64,000 nt of DNA from Silene latifolia (GCF_048544455.1 NC_133537.1:14879541-14943540); one strand, 5' to 3'. Counted from the first letter of the stretch, positions 45,577 to 59,361 are shown. A program made the numbers and translations. Notes: a model not told the origin generated them from the letters alone.

Positions 45577-46095
45577 AAAAGTTTGACTTTTGTTATAATC
45601 TGCAGTCATTTGTTGTATAACTCTGATTACATGTTTAATAACTCCTGCTGTCATAATGTATAACTGGAGTTATACAATATATGCCTAGAGTTGTACATTT
45701 TATTCCTGGAGTTATACAATATATGCCTAGAGTTATATAGTATATGCCTAGAGTTATACAGTATATACTTGAAGTTATACATTTTATTAATAGAGTTATA
45801 CATTCATGGCTAGAGTTACACATTATATAACTTTAGTTTCAGATTGTCTAACTTTTGTTATTATATGTATAACTCTACTGTTATTCTGTATAACTCTCCT
45901 GATTATCTCTTCTTTGGATTTTACAGAAATTTGATTTAACAGAATTTTGGTTATACATCATCTGAATCTCTATTTTGAATAACTTCTGCTGTCAGAATGT
46001 ATAACTCTTGATATTTCCTGATTAACTCTACTATCAGAATGTATAACTTTACTTATATTTTGTATAACTCTGACTATCTATTGTATAACTTTAAT
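44860..46095. repeat. GTATAACTCTGG/AGTTATACA motif clusters in introns 2-3
   Basis: 44860-45070 repeats TACTAGATGTATAACTCTGG; 45130-45290 has the reverse sense AGTTATACATTTTATGCC; 45600-46090 mixes both. They lie in introns around the 42 bp exons and stop at the exon borders. Confidence 0.85.
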
Positions 46096-47868
46096 TCACA
46101 TTATGTATATTTCTTTGTTGCAAATATCTCTAATTGCAACTACAGTATGTCTAATTTTGTGTGTTGTCCTTGTTTTTCTCCAGATGGTTGAGGCCAAGCC
46201 AAGGGTAAAGAGGGTGCATGAAATCACGGTTTCGTGTCGACCTCAAAGGCTTGTCTCTCTCATTGAAAAGCTTAATGAGGATCAGGTGTCCGCTGTTAAG
46301 AAAATTGGGTTTGGTGGCCTTTTGGATCTTAAGATTAGTAGCTTCCCACTTGCACACGTTCGCCTATTCTTGGAGTCCTTCTCTGATGGGTCATATGTGT
46401 TCAGGGCTTCTCGGAAGAAGGAGTTTATGATCAGTAAGCATGACGTGCATGACTGTTTTTTGATACCTTTTGGACCCAACCGTCTCCCGTTGGTACCTAC
46501 TGGTTCGCAGAAGGGGTCCAACGATCCCGAAAATAAGGAGCTGAAGGACAAATGGCGGCAAGCTTACGGGGTGGACAAAGCAAATAGTTCAATAAGTTTA
46601 GGGAAAGTTCACAAGCAACTTATGGAGTACGAGGAGGCGGACGATCATTTTTGCCGGCTATTTGTTTTGTTCTCTATGTCTTTATTCCTCGCACCCACCC
46701 CAAACAACGGGATATATTTGAAGCTGTTAAGGGCTGTAGAAGATCCTAAAGCCATTCCGCATTTTGACTGGTGCTCTTATATTTTGGAAATGATGGTGAA
46801 AGCGGGGGGACAGATCAGTAAAAGGGGGTAACGATGTTGGGTGGTCTGTATCCCCTTCTTCATGATAAGCTACTTTCAGCGATATGATTACAAGGGTAAG
46901 TCGTGCCCCCACGATCTACCTTTGATTAAGCATTGGGATGAAACTTCGCTTGTAGATAGGGTAAAATTTGAGGTGGCTCAAGGGGGATTGGGTACTTTAA
47001 CTTTGTCTAAGACCAGGTATCCAAGGTGCCTTCAAGATCCCTCTTATATTAGGAGTTTGGACAGTATCAGCCTCAGCGACCCGCGTGAACCAAAACTATC
47101 GTTGCTATCGCCCCCCCCCACCCCCTCTCTCCCGCTCAACTTTCGAGAAGAAGTTCATTCAGATCGAACTACCAAAGCAGTGTCGAGGATGACCAGGAAT
47201 TGAAAGCTAGGGCTGTCGATGTAAGTTCAAACTATTATATATTTTTGCAGATTGATTCTGTTTCATCTGAACGTACCCATCTATTATAATATAACTAACT
47301 TATTGTACTTCTTCAATGCAGCGTACTCACGAGCTTTATCTACAGATGCAAAGGAACGCTATTGTGTTCTATTCATGGTACGCAGATGCAACCGCTAGGA
47401 TCAAAGCTGTAACTAGTGATCCGACGGGCCTAAATCCTAGTCAGGCCTCTCAAGAATTCTTTGAGGGTGAAAAGATTCAAAAGTACGTCGCTGAAGGCGA
47501 GCAGTTGCGAAAGGTGAAGGTTTCGTTGGTAACGCTCCTGCATTTGGAAAGGTAGTTAGTGAGTCCCCCAAAAAATATGACGGAATCGATGCATCTACGC
47601 GTCAAATAAGTGAAGTTCTGTCTATCTCGCCAATGATGGGGGTGGTAACTCTTGTGTTGAGCCGCGTGGAGTGTCGGACAAAGCTGACGCGCCAACGAAA
47701 TAAGTTGCAGTTTCATGGTCAAAGATTATGGAGGAAGTGGGAGGTGATACAGTAGTTTCTAATCCGTTGTCAGATGCTAGCCCAGAGTTAGAGGATCAAG
47801 TTGTGTGCACCCCCGTCCAAACTGTCAGAGAGCTGTTGTTGGAGGCGAAGTACACCGAGGAGGAAATT

Positions 47869-48123
47869 GACCAAGCTTACGGACGGTCAGAGGATGCTGA
47901 AACTCAGCCCGGGGTAGGTGATGAGGTGCATGAGCAAGTTCATGGGGAGGGATTGAAAGAAAATGTTGAAAATGTTGAAAGATTTTCAGACATTGACCAT
48001 GAAAGATTGTCAGACATTGTAGACCAAGCTTACGGACGGTCAGAGGATGCTGAAACTCGGCCCGGGGTAGGTGATGAGGTAGATGAGCAAGTTCATGGGG
48101 AGGGATTGAAAGAAAATGTTGAA
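47869..48123 (+). repeat. In-frame duplication in the acidic linker
   Basis: Two copies of about 102 bp, starting at 47869 and 48022, encode DQAYGRSEDAET.PGVGDEV then EQVHGEGLKENVE with few changes. They sit in the Glu/Asp-rich linker between the PMD-like region and the first Ulp1-like module. Confidence 0.85.
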
Positions 48124-48399
48124 ATATTTTCAGACAATCAACCGTCAGATAAGGAGATGGAAAAATCTACGGTCCCATCATTGCCAATGGATACACAAGA
48201 ATTGATGGAGTGTATGTTTTCTACTGCTGAAATCAAGGAAGCTTTATGTGGACTTCCAGCGTACGGGAGTGGTCCTGGTGGCGAGGTAAGTTTGTTAATT
48301 TGCGCTAAATACTTGTTATACATTCGTTTTTTTTTTAAATTGGTCGTGTATAACTCTAAGTTGATAAAGTATAACTTTATTGAAACTTATGATGAGGCC

Positions 48400-48640
48400 T
48401 TGTAACTATAGTGCCTCTTTGTATAACTTTATCTTTCAATTTGTACAACTGCAACGGCCGTTTGGTACAACTCTTAACCATATGTGTATAACTCTAACTC
48501 AAATATGTATAACTCTTCTAGCATATTTTTAATACTTCACACATGTGTATAACTCTCGCCCTTCTATGTATAACTGTAATTCATTGGGTCTGTAACTCTG
48601 TGACCTCTTTGTATCACTTTTAGAGTTATACCTGTAACTT
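48400..48640. repeat. GTATAACTCT cluster in an intron of the Ulp1-like gene
   Basis: Several copies of GTATAACTCT and GTATAACTTT occur within intron 48286-48686 and none in the flanking exons. Confidence 0.75.
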
Positions 48641-49739
48641 TTTTGATACAAAAGTATGGTGTTTAATTTTATTATTTTTCATTCAGGCCACTGTTCTAAA
48701 GGATGTAATTGAGAATGTTGAACAACATTCTAACAATGGGAGTGAAAACGTAGTTGTTGTCGAGGGTGCGGAGGTCACCCCGGGGGATCCTTCAACGGAA
48801 TGGAGTGGAAATCAAATCCCTTTGACTTTCATGAGCGCGACAGATGTGAATGAGGCATTTGTCGGGGTTGATGAGCGAACGATTAGTGCGGCCAAAGAAG
48901 GTGTGGTAGTTGAAATCGCTGGTGCTAGGGTTGAGCCGGTTGCACCACCCCCACCCCCTATTTATGTGCCGCGATTTGATATGATCCACCATCCTTTCTT
49001 ACTGCATTCAACTGTCCCCCTTCCGTGTATGGACATTGTGCCTGAGAACCTAGGTTGTTCTCAGGATTGCGGGGCACCCGAACCTGACCAGTACGTATGC
49101 TCACAGTTGCTGCGATTTAACAAGGAACGTTTCAGGACGGTGTTCAGGGTGAGGAAGGATGTAATGGATTATGTCTTTGATCAATTCCACGCCCATAATA
49201 AAGAGTAAGTAAAAGATAAGTTTTAGCTATATTTCAATACGACAGTGAAACAGGTCATGAATCTTTTCCCTTGCTGCGTGTCTCATTTTGCTAATCCTTT
49301 GTAGGGAACAATTGGTCACATATGCCTGTCCAAACTGCATAACGCGTATTGATCTCCAGACGTTGATGCCCGGGTCTCAGATTATGGCAAATGTCATCGA
49401 CTGTTGGTATGTACTACTCAATCAGCTTACGCACGCGAACACCGCAGCTGTTGCAAGTTCGCGCTGTTTCTTTGGCCTAGTTCACACTGTAAGTGTGCTC
49501 GAACTCCGCAAGTTATTTTGTGACAAAATGTACGCAACTTGTGATATAAGCTGTCAACCCCCGTCTATCATTTTTATTGGACCTAGCAATTGCAATTTGG
49601 CAAGGCAGGAAAAAAAACTTTGTTGTTGATCATTCTGAAGGCTTTTGTGCCTCGTGGGACATGTGGCAAGAGTCGTGTTCTAGTCCATTCCAACTGGACT
49701 CTGATATGGTGAGCTCAAATATCAATATAGAGACATTTT

Positions 49740-50335
49740 CATACTGGAATTATACATTATTTGCCTAGAGTTTTACAGTATATGCTTAGAGTTGTACAAT
49801 ATATACTTTGGAGTTATACATTAGATGCCTGGAGTTAACCTAGAGTAATACCTGGAGTTATACACTATACTGTAAAACTCTAGGCAAATAATGTATAATT
49901 CCAGTATGTGTTATACATTTTATGGCTAGAGTTATACATTCTAATTCTAGAGTTATACATTATATAACTTTAGCTTTCAGAATGACTAGAGTTATACATT
50001 CTATGGCTGAAGTTATACATTTATTTGCCTAGAGTTATACAGTATATGCTTAGAGTTTTGATGAGTTGCTAACTTCACTCCATAACTCTAGGCATAGAAT
50101 GTATAACTCTAACCATAGAATGTATAACTCACTGCACATAATGTACAACTGTAAGCATATACTGTATAACTCTAGGCATCTGCTTACTGCACATAATGTA
50201 CAACTGTAAGCATATACTATATAACTCTAGAAATAGAATGTACAACTCTAGACATATAATGTATAACTCTAACCATAGAATGTATAATTCCAATTATGCA
50301 CAATATGTATGCCTCTAAGCTTCTAGTTATGTTTT
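49740..50335. repeat. Dense GTATAACTCTAGGCAT / AGTTATACA cluster in intron before His exon
   Basis: Forward and reverse copies alternate in the 659 bp intron 49709-50367, with associated words GCATATAATGTATAACTCTA and ATGCCTAGAG. The orientation change near 50080-50090 makes it partly self-complementary. Confidence 0.85.
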
Positions 50336-52869
50336 ATAACTCTTAGACTTTTGGTGAATGTTTGTAGGTTTTCGTCCCGGTAAGCACTGGCGATCAAGAT
50401 CACTACTCTTGCATTTGCATAAATTTCCTCTCTGAGCAGATCGAGTACCTTGATAATCGTTCTTACGAGGACGATCTTCTGAAATTATCATATGGAGGGA
50501 TTGCGCGTATTATTGTAAGACTTATAAAACTGGTGACTAGATTAATTTTCAGCTCCATTGTTTTGTTAATTGGTCTTCCCCTTTTAAACGCCTTGCCTAA
50601 CTTCTGCCAGGCTGATGCGATGGGAAAGTATATGGTCTCCAAAGGGCTCGACAAAGGGAAGAAAGTTGAAGGGTTTCCTTTTGTAAACATTAAATTCAAC
50701 TGGCAGGGAGCAGGTTATACTGACAATGACCGTGGTCTTTACGTCATGGTTCATATGTTGCTTTACCGTGGAGAGCCATTCGAGTGTACCATAGGGACAA
50801 AGGACAGCGACGACCTCATGCGAGCGGAAGTTGCTGCCACCCTTGTCCTCAGTGACATTAACGTGGATAGGGAAGCTGTGTTATCTAGGGTAACAGCTTT
50901 TAAGGAGCTTAAAGACCGTGAAATGAAGGAGCTGCGTGAGGCACAGAGGTTAGCTGGCAACACAAGTGGAAGGAATAAAGCTGTCGGAATTGCCGGAGAG
51001 AACAGTTCTGCTAAACGCCCTTGCTCTAAAGTCAGTTCAACCTATCAGACTCCACCTTCCAAAGTAGCCCTGGGCCGGACGCCGTCTAGCTGGGCCCTCT
51101 CAGCTGTTAATAGCCGCTCCCGGGGTAAAGGCGATGACCTTGGTTGCACCACATATTGCGGGGAACCAGACGCCGACCTTACAGTGGTCGCCAAGATGCT
51201 GAAGTTGAACAAGGCATTAATTAGGGATATCCCGGTGTATCGCAAACAAGTGGCTGATTACGTTTTCCTTGATGACTACAAATTTTCAAATGGGTAAGCT
51301 GTCTAAAATCAACAGAACAACTTGAGAACTGTTTTATGCTTTGTATAACTTCAAGATTGAAATGTATAACTTTACCAACTAAAGTTATACATATCGTTAA
51401 TGGAGTTACACATTCCTAATCTGCAGTTATATGTTTCATCACTGAAGTTATGCAGTCATTTGAATAGCAGTTATCTTCCCATTTAGTAGACGTTATAGCC
51501 TCGACTAACACTGTCCCGAACCACAGTGAACTACTTGTGAACTATTCCCGGCACGCAACAATTAATAGGTTGCAAATGTTGTCCATGCTCCTTGAGACGC
51601 CAATGGATGATTCAGTGATTGAGTGTTGGTCCTTGTTGCTTTATCGTTTGGAGGCAGAGGAGTGCGCGATTTTTCGTTCGTCTTTCTTCGGTATCCGTCA
51701 TATGGTATGGTTGTAATCAATCCTTTAATATGCTATAAGAGTTTCACATACCCTCTTTAGAGTTATACTTTGAGGGTATGATATTTAAAACTTTCACAGT
51801 GGAAAATAAGACTAAAGTTATACATACCCTCTATGGAGTTACACATTTTGTTTTGAGAAGTTATTAACAAACCAAGTATGAACTTAGGCATACTTCAATA
51901 TGCTATAAGAGTTTCTTGTGCAACTCCAATGCACAACCCCTATAACTCCTCTGGTATTCTCACACATATACTTCTACTTGAACAGGAAATAATCTTGAAC
52001 CTTGTACGAAACCCTGTCCAACAAACACAGAACACCGAAAGGTTGTACAATGTGTGGGACGTCTTCAGAATCGACAGTGGCAAAGATTTCAGCTTGAAGG
52101 CTGATTTAATCTTCGTACCCATTAAGATTGAAGCCCATTATGCATGTGCGTGTATCAACTTTAATTCACGGACGATTGATCTTCTTGACAATAAGTACTA
52201 CTCAAGTCCGGGCCAGTCGGAGATATGCAAAGCGTGTCACGTAATTGTAAGTGGAATTAAATTGTAATTAAGTTCATCTCAAAAGTGTTGTCACCGCTTT
52301 ACAATTTCACTTTTTGACGTTTCTGACTTTATGCCAGGCGAGCCTCATGAGCGACTATCTGGAGTCTAGGGACGAGGACAAGGATAGAGGGAAATACCTA
52401 CCGGAGTTCCAGTTTCGTCAGATCCAGTTTGCTTGGCATAAGCAAACGATTAACGACACCGAGTCTGGCTTGTTCACCATGATGCACATGTTAATGTACG
52501 AGGGTGATAGTTTTGGTCATGTTGATCTTGAGAGGAAGGTGAACCGTCGATATTTGGTAATCCAGCTGGCAGCGACGCTTGTCCTAGCTGACATGAACAT
52601 CATCGGGCAAGGAGTTCTAACCAAGGTCAACGGTTTCATTGGCGAGAAAGACTAGATTCTGAAGCAACTAGAAGCCAGACGAAAAGCAGCGCGGAAAGCA
52701 GATAAAAAACCCGGGAAAAAATAGAATGTATTTCCTTTGATTTTGTATTCTCTGTTTTTGCAACTCTAGTATGCTGTCAAAAAACTCCTTAACAACTTAG
52801 ACAACTTTTTGGAATAGATTGTTATTATATCATCTTGGTCAGGCATAATTAAAATCCAAGTTTTACAGA

Positions 52870-53330
52870 TAAGAATTAGAGTTATACACTCTGTGAAGTA
52901 AAGTTATACAAATTTTGTAAAGGAGTTATACAACACATGACTGCAGTTATGAAAAAAGGCAAAATTTAGTAGACATCTATGTGTTATACAAAAAATATCA
53001 AGAGTTATACAAATCGTGTACAAGAGTTATACAACACTTAACTGCAGTTATGAAAAAGGCAAAATTTATTACAGTTATGAGTTTTACAAAAATTAACAAG
53101 AGTTATACAAATTGTGTGCAAGAGTTATACACTCTGTGGAGTACAGTTATCCATATATGGGTAAGAGTTTTACTTAAATCCACTGAAGTTATAATTCGTT
53201 CTTTATCAAACTTTTAAATATTGGATTTTTTTGCCATGAACAAAAGTCATCCAAATTGTGTAAAAGAGTTATACAACATTAGCTTGAAATTTCACACTCA
53301 TATTACTGAAGTTATACAATCTAGAAGGTG
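52870..53330. repeat. AGTTATACA cluster between the convergent genes
   Basis: About a dozen AGAGTTATACAA units lie between the 3' end of the Ulp1-like gene and that of the transposase gene. Confidence 0.75.
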
Positions 53331-53477
53331 CAATCCCCATTCAAAATAGACAAAAGCTAGCTACTGAATACCCCTTCCGTCTCACCAGATTTTTTACCTT
53401 TTAAAGAAAAAAAGATTGTAAATAATTTGTTGAGACGGAGGTATTTTTCTACTGCCTACTACTACAGCATGTTAAGT

Positions 53478-53570
53478 TTCTCTCTTCTTCTTCTTCTTCT
53501 TCTTCTTCTTCTTCTTCTTCTTCTTCTTCTTCTTCTTCTTCTTCTTCTTCTTCTTCTTCTTCTTCTTCTT
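53478..53570. repeat. (CTT)n microsatellite encoding poly-Glu in the transposase tail
   Basis: About 30 CTT triplets, reading GAA/GAG on the minus strand. They give a long Glu run near the C terminus of the transposase frame. The repeat keeps frame. Confidence 0.9.
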
Positions 53571-54209
53571 CTACTCCTTCAGATGCTGGTGAAGACGGTG
53601 GATGCTCAGAAAATAGGTTAGGGCAGTTCCGTTTATCGTGGTGTGCCATTTGTTTAAAGTTATTACACATGCGCTTTGGCTTACAAGCTAAGGCAATGGC
53701 TTTAGCCTTAGCTGACACCATTCTTTTACCACTGCCTTTGTTTTTGGATTGTTTTGGTGGAAGTATTGTTACCTCACCTTTGGGGGGCAACCAAGGATTT
53801 GCTCGAATTCATGCTGCTTAGTTAAATCTTTCTTGTACGGTAAAAGTTTCTCCTTGAACTCTCTAATTAAGGAGCTTAAGTTCACAACTTCAGTCACACT
53901 CGTGCCACGAAGTAAACCAATGGTTGCATGAACTTCTGACCATAACTTCACTATCTCAACTTCTTTTCCATCAGCGCTACTATTTGAATCCGTTTGTTCA
54001 CCATCACATTCTGTTAATCTGAATTGCAATGCATCTTTTCTCCATCTTGTAGAAACGTAATCATCTGGAATTGTTTTCTTGCCGTTAGCCAACAAAATCC
54101 ATACTATATGTCGGCACAGAAATCCCATCCTTTCAAACATCATACAGCTGCACCGTGTAGCCAGTGTCCCTGTAATAAAATTAAATTATGCCGTTAGTAG
54201 TCTTATACA

Positions 54210-54600
54210 TATAATAATAAGAGTTAAACATTATCAAGGTAGAGTTATACATATGGCAACAAGAGTTATACATTCTGCAAGTAGAGATATACATATAATA
54301 ACAAGAGTTATACATTCTGAAAGTTAAAGTTATTCAAAATGTAATCAGAGTTATACTACAAATAACTGCAGTTCAGTGAAAAATTGAATAACTTCTAATG
54401 TTATTCTGAAAGTAGAATTATACATATGGCAACAAGAGTTATACATTCTGCAAGTAGAGTTATACATATAATAACAAGAGTTATACATTCATAAAACTTA
54501 AGTTACTCAAAATGTTGTCAGATTTATACAGCAGATAACTGCAGTTCAGCGAACAATTGTATAACTTCTATGTTCAGACAATGTAACTTTGGCACTATAT
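54210..54600. repeat. AGTTATACAT cluster in transposase intron 3
   Basis: Repeated AGAGTTATACATATGGCAAC and AGAGTTATACATTCTGCAAG units fill the intron between 54170 and 54655; a block (about 54240-54320) is duplicated at 54412-54490. Confidence 0.85.
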
Positions 54601-56689
54601 CTAGCAACTTCAGTCAACTACCACATAGATAAAGATTATGCCAAAATGTTGTTACCTGGGTTGTACTCTACGTTGTAACTTTGTCTCTGATTGAATCCTT
54701 AATGACAGTCACTTCAACTCCATCGACTTCAACATAGCCCCCGGTCTTACATGTATCGATAGAGCAAATGACCTATAGTTGGAATTCCTTGAAAACCTCA
54801 CGGGTATAAACATTTGACGCATATTCCTCTATGGGTAAATGCGTCCCCCTTGCTGGTGTTGAGTGTCGGTTTTCATGGTCAAGTCTCTTCTGCGTATGCC
54901 GTTGATGGTCCATAGCGCTTTCAAAAGGCATCCAAAACTCCACTAACGTACCTGACTTCTGCTCAAACTTCTTAAAAAAACTATTAATGCTCTCTGATCT
55001 CTGGGTTGTCCTCATTACACCACCCATGTTCAAGTCCATGCAATGCGCCATCACCCATTGTCTCCTTTTATCGTACGCTTCTGTAAACCACTCTTCGTTC
55101 ACAAGACCATGCGCTTCCATTATTTCTGCCCACCTACAGTCAAAGTCGTCTGCTTCTAGGTTGTCGTCCCATATAATGTTGTTTAATTTCTGAAGGAACT
55201 CCTTATAATCCTCCCTTGTCACCCCGAACTTCGATGGCACCTTGTTCATTAAATGCCACATGCAAAATCGATGGCGTGCAGTCTTGAAGGCAAGGGGTAC
55301 AGCCTTAATAATGCCCGCATCCTGATCTATGATAATGTACTTGGGTTCCTTTCCACCCATAGCATTCAAAAACCTGTTGAAAATCCACTGGAAGGATTCA
55401 TGGTCTTCATGGGCAATAAATGCCCCACAGAATGTCACTGATCACTTATGGTGATCTATGCCAGTGAATGGCGTGAAAATCATATCGTACTTGTTTGTTG
55501 AGTATGTTGGGTCGTACGACACTGCATCTCCAAAAACGGAGTAGTTCCTTCTAGCGGTTCTCACAAATTGATTGCCCTTCAAGGTCGTTATCCTTGTCAA
55601 CTTCATAATCAAAATAAAACCCCTGCCTATTTTGTGCCATATTCTTGAACCGGTTTATGAACAATTGACCGTCCCGTTTATGGATGAAGCATTTCACATC
55701 TCGGTGGAAGTTCTTAAAATCAGTTAAGGATGCACCAATGTTCTCGAACCCGTTTACGAGTTCCTTACACATGTTGTACGTCCTAGTTGCTCCTATCCTC
55801 AACTGCAGTGGACAACAAATCATGATCAGTGCTGATTAATAATCAAGGATTCCTCAACTATAACTCTTTCACCTTTTCATATAACTTCATGAAACATATT
55901 CATAACCCCATTGATTGATTGTGCAACTTCTTATTATTTATAACTCTTACATATGCGAATATGTATAACTCTAACAACTTTCTATATAACTCTAAGGCTG
56001 TTAAAAATTATTCTAGAATTTTAAAAAATATTTAGAAGTTTCACAATCAATTACTCGAGGTTTACATAACTCTATGATCTCGGTGTATAACTTTAGAAGT
56101 TTGCCATTCAATTAGTGGAGGTTTGATTAATAGTAAACTAACCCTTGAGTTGTACATTATCAAGTACTTGTGAAAATCTTCTATGTTCCGCGACATCTTT
56201 TGAAACTGACGATCCTCACTGGATACAAGCTCGTGATTATGCCCCATATGGAATCGGTCAATTACTAATACTCTATTCTTCATAAATAGCCTGACATGTG
56301 TGTTACACCCTACCCTCTTGACTGTATATTTCCTCTGTTTCGCAGTTCTTATTCCCCATTGCATTTCTTCTTCCCTAATACCGGTCTCATTTTTTTTAAT
56401 TACCGCCTCTCCTTTTGGGACATATGTGAATCCCTCTCTGTTGCAAACCAGCAACTTTGACTTGATTTCACCGTCGCGCCATTTTTTCGTCGAGTACTTC
56501 CGAACATCAAACCCGGACGCCAATGCATAAATTTTATAGAATGTCACTGCCTCGTCGATTTCAAAAAATTGTTGCCCTACACAAGGTGTAAACTCACGCA
56601 AATGCTTACAATACTCGTTTCCGCTTCCTTACGACCATCCGAGAGAATCAAACATCCATAAAATGATTAAGAAATATATAACTCCAAGC

Positions 56690-57600
56690 TACTTAGCATT
56701 TACTCTGTAACTCCAAGCATAGAATGTATAACTCTAGGCATATCTTTGTATAACTCTAGACTTGATCGTATAACTCTAGTCATACAATGTATAACTCACT
56801 GATCGTATAACTCTAGGCATATAATGTACCTACTCTAGGCACAGACTGTATAACTCTAGTCATACAATGTATGACTCTAGGCACAGACTGTATAACTGTA
56901 GACATATAATGTATAACTCTTAGCATATAATGTATAACTCTAGTCACAGTCTGTATAACTCTAGCCATACAATGTATAACTCTAGGCACAGACTGTATAA
57001 CTCTAGTCATACAATGTATAACTCTAGTCACAGTCTGTATAACTCTAGTCATACAATGTATAACTCTAGGCACATACTGTATAACTCTAGTCATACAATG
57101 TATAACTGTAGGCATATAATGTATAACTCTTAGCATATAATGTATAACTCTAGACACAGTTTGTATATGCTAAGAGTTATACATTATATGCCTAGAATTA
57201 TACATTGTAGACTGTATTACTTTAGTTTCAGAATGTATAACTCTAGTCATACAATGTACCTACTCTAGGCACAGACTGTATAACTCTAGGCATATAATGT
57301 ATAACTCTTAGCATATAATGTATAACTCTAGACACAGTCTGAATATGCTAAGAGTTATACATTATATGCCTAGAGTTATACATTGTAGACTGTATTACTT
57401 TAGTTTCAGAATGTATAACTCTAATCATACAATGTATAACTCTAGGCATATAATGTATAACTCTTAGCATATAATGTATAACTCTACTCATACAATGTAT
57501 GACTCTAGGCATAGACTGTATAACTCTAGGCATATAATGTATAACCCTTCACATCCTATAACTTCACCTAATGAATGTATAACTTAAGCTATAACATGAA
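56690..57600. repeat. Very dense GTATAACTCTAG array in transposase intron 1
   Basis: Dozens of GTATAACTCTAG.CATA.AAT units with spacers CAGACT, CATACAAT and CATATAAT. A larger duplicated segment with an orientation change recurs at about 57110-57235 and 57300-57420. It lies wholly within the 1.4 kb intron 56628-58061. Confidence 0.92.
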
Positions 57601-58116
57601 TAACTATATCAAAATTGGTTGTTTAGTAATATTTTTTATGCAAAATTTAGGGTTAGAATTACTCTGTTACATGAAGCTGCAGGAAATTGTCAAAGAGTTA
57701 TACAAAAACCAGTGGAGTTATAACACGATGAATATAAGAACTGCATGAGTACACAAACTGTATTATTGAAGTTATACATATACGGGTAAGAGTTTTACTT
57801 AAACCCACTGAAGTTATAATTCGTTCTTTATCCAGCTTTTGAATTTCCATCATTTTTTGCCATGAACAACAAGCTACCAAAATGAAAGAACAAATCTGAT
57901 GAACACCATGAAAGTACAACACCATTAATAATAATGAACACAAATGAAATAACTACAAGCTACAATACTGAACATCAATCCAAAATTACATATAGCACTT
58001 TATTCTTGAACATCAAGCTACAACAATAACCTAGACACAAATAAGAAAACAAATAACTCACCATCGACGGCAACTTCAATCTGCATATGATCCATTTCAC
58101 AAACACTGACTGTCAT

Positions 58117-58614
58117 TTTCCGCTTCTTTCTCTGATGAACAATGACAATTTATTTATCTTCAACAAAGCTAATAAATTTTAACGGATGAACAATGAAGTA
58201 GTTTATCTGATAACAATTTATTTATCTGATGAACAATGAAGTAGTTTTACAGTTGGGATAAAATTTCTCCTATTTTTTTGATGATTTATATTGGATTTTA
58301 CAGGATTTAAGATTGTTTGTATGGTGATTTTTATGGGTTTTGCTTGTTGAGAGGTTTTGAATGGTGAATGAAGAGGGAAAGCATGCAAAATGAAATATTT
58401 GTGTTTGTTTAATCCTTTTTTCCGTGGGATTTGTACTGGAGGAAGTACACAAAACAGTGACATGTGGTCCCTCTCTCATACAACAAACATTTCCTTTTTT
58501 TTTGCTCTAAAAAAGGCCCCTCTCTCCTTATCTAATCCATTCAATCCCTTCATCCAAGGGTTCTTATAAAGACTTAGGGCCTTATATGATATAAAGGCCT
58601 TATAAGAACCCTTC
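58117..58614. other. 5' flank of transposase gene and right end of element 4
   Basis: AT-rich, with a short duplicated phrase (GATGAACAATGAAGTAGTTT at 58183 and 58217). It presumably holds the transposase promoter. The last 60 bases form the terminal sequence shared with elements 2 and 3 in inverted sense. Confidence 0.5.
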
Positions 58615-58640
58615 TATATATATATATATATATATATATA
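58615..58640. repeat. (TA)13 microsatellite
   Basis: Uninterrupted TA run exactly between the right end of element 4 and the left end of element 5. Confidence 0.9.

Positions 58641-59361
<721 letters not shown>

Larger units (their letters stand above)
44638..52724 (+). pseudogene. Transposon gene: Lys-rich N terminus, PMD-like domain, acidic repeats, two tandem Ulp1-like modules
   Basis: Approximate exons: 44638-44691 (MVFAKKNAKKTSKKSESK, nuclear-signal-like), 44791-44832, 45532-45573, 46184-47220, 47322-48285, 48687-49205, 49305-49488, about 49576-49708, 50368-50514, 50611-51293, 51527-51704, 51986-52246 and 52338-52724. Exon 4 resembles a plant domain I associate with Ulp1-type transposon proteins (IGFGGLLDLK, HDVHDCFLIPF, LFVLFSMSLFLAPT). 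The remainder holds two C48-type modules in tandem. Module 1 has DHYSCICINF (His) and YLDN (Asp) but NDRG where DCG is expected; module 2 has AHYACACINF and LLDN but TESG. Frame breaks near 46830 and 47110, a TAA near 47701 and TAG 52653-52655 mark decay. Exon borders are inferred from GT/AG and reading frame. Confidence 0.75.
53449..58116 (-). pseudogene. FAR1/MULE-type transposase gene, broken
   Basis: Exons inferred: 58062-58116 (start MTVSVCEMDHMQ), about 56131-56627, 54656-55802, about 53790-54169 and a final part to 53449. The exon 1/2 junction is supported by phase and GT/AG. Domains: a FAR1-type DNA-binding zinc domain (LVCNREGF...RVGCNTHVRLF...DRFHMGHNHEL), a MULE transposase core (SYDPTYSTNKY, YIIIDQDAGI, CMWHLMNKV), a SWIM zinc finger (CSCMMFERMGFLCRHIVWIL), then a CX3CX6HX4C-like segment (CNNFKQMAHHDKRNC; spacing unusual) and a Glu run. 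Breaks: a 1-base frameshift near 55568, TGA near 55438, TAG near 54776, another break near 54670, and a G-homopolymer frame change near 53783. It is the presumed mover of the family, convergent with the Ulp1-like gene. Confidence 0.82.
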
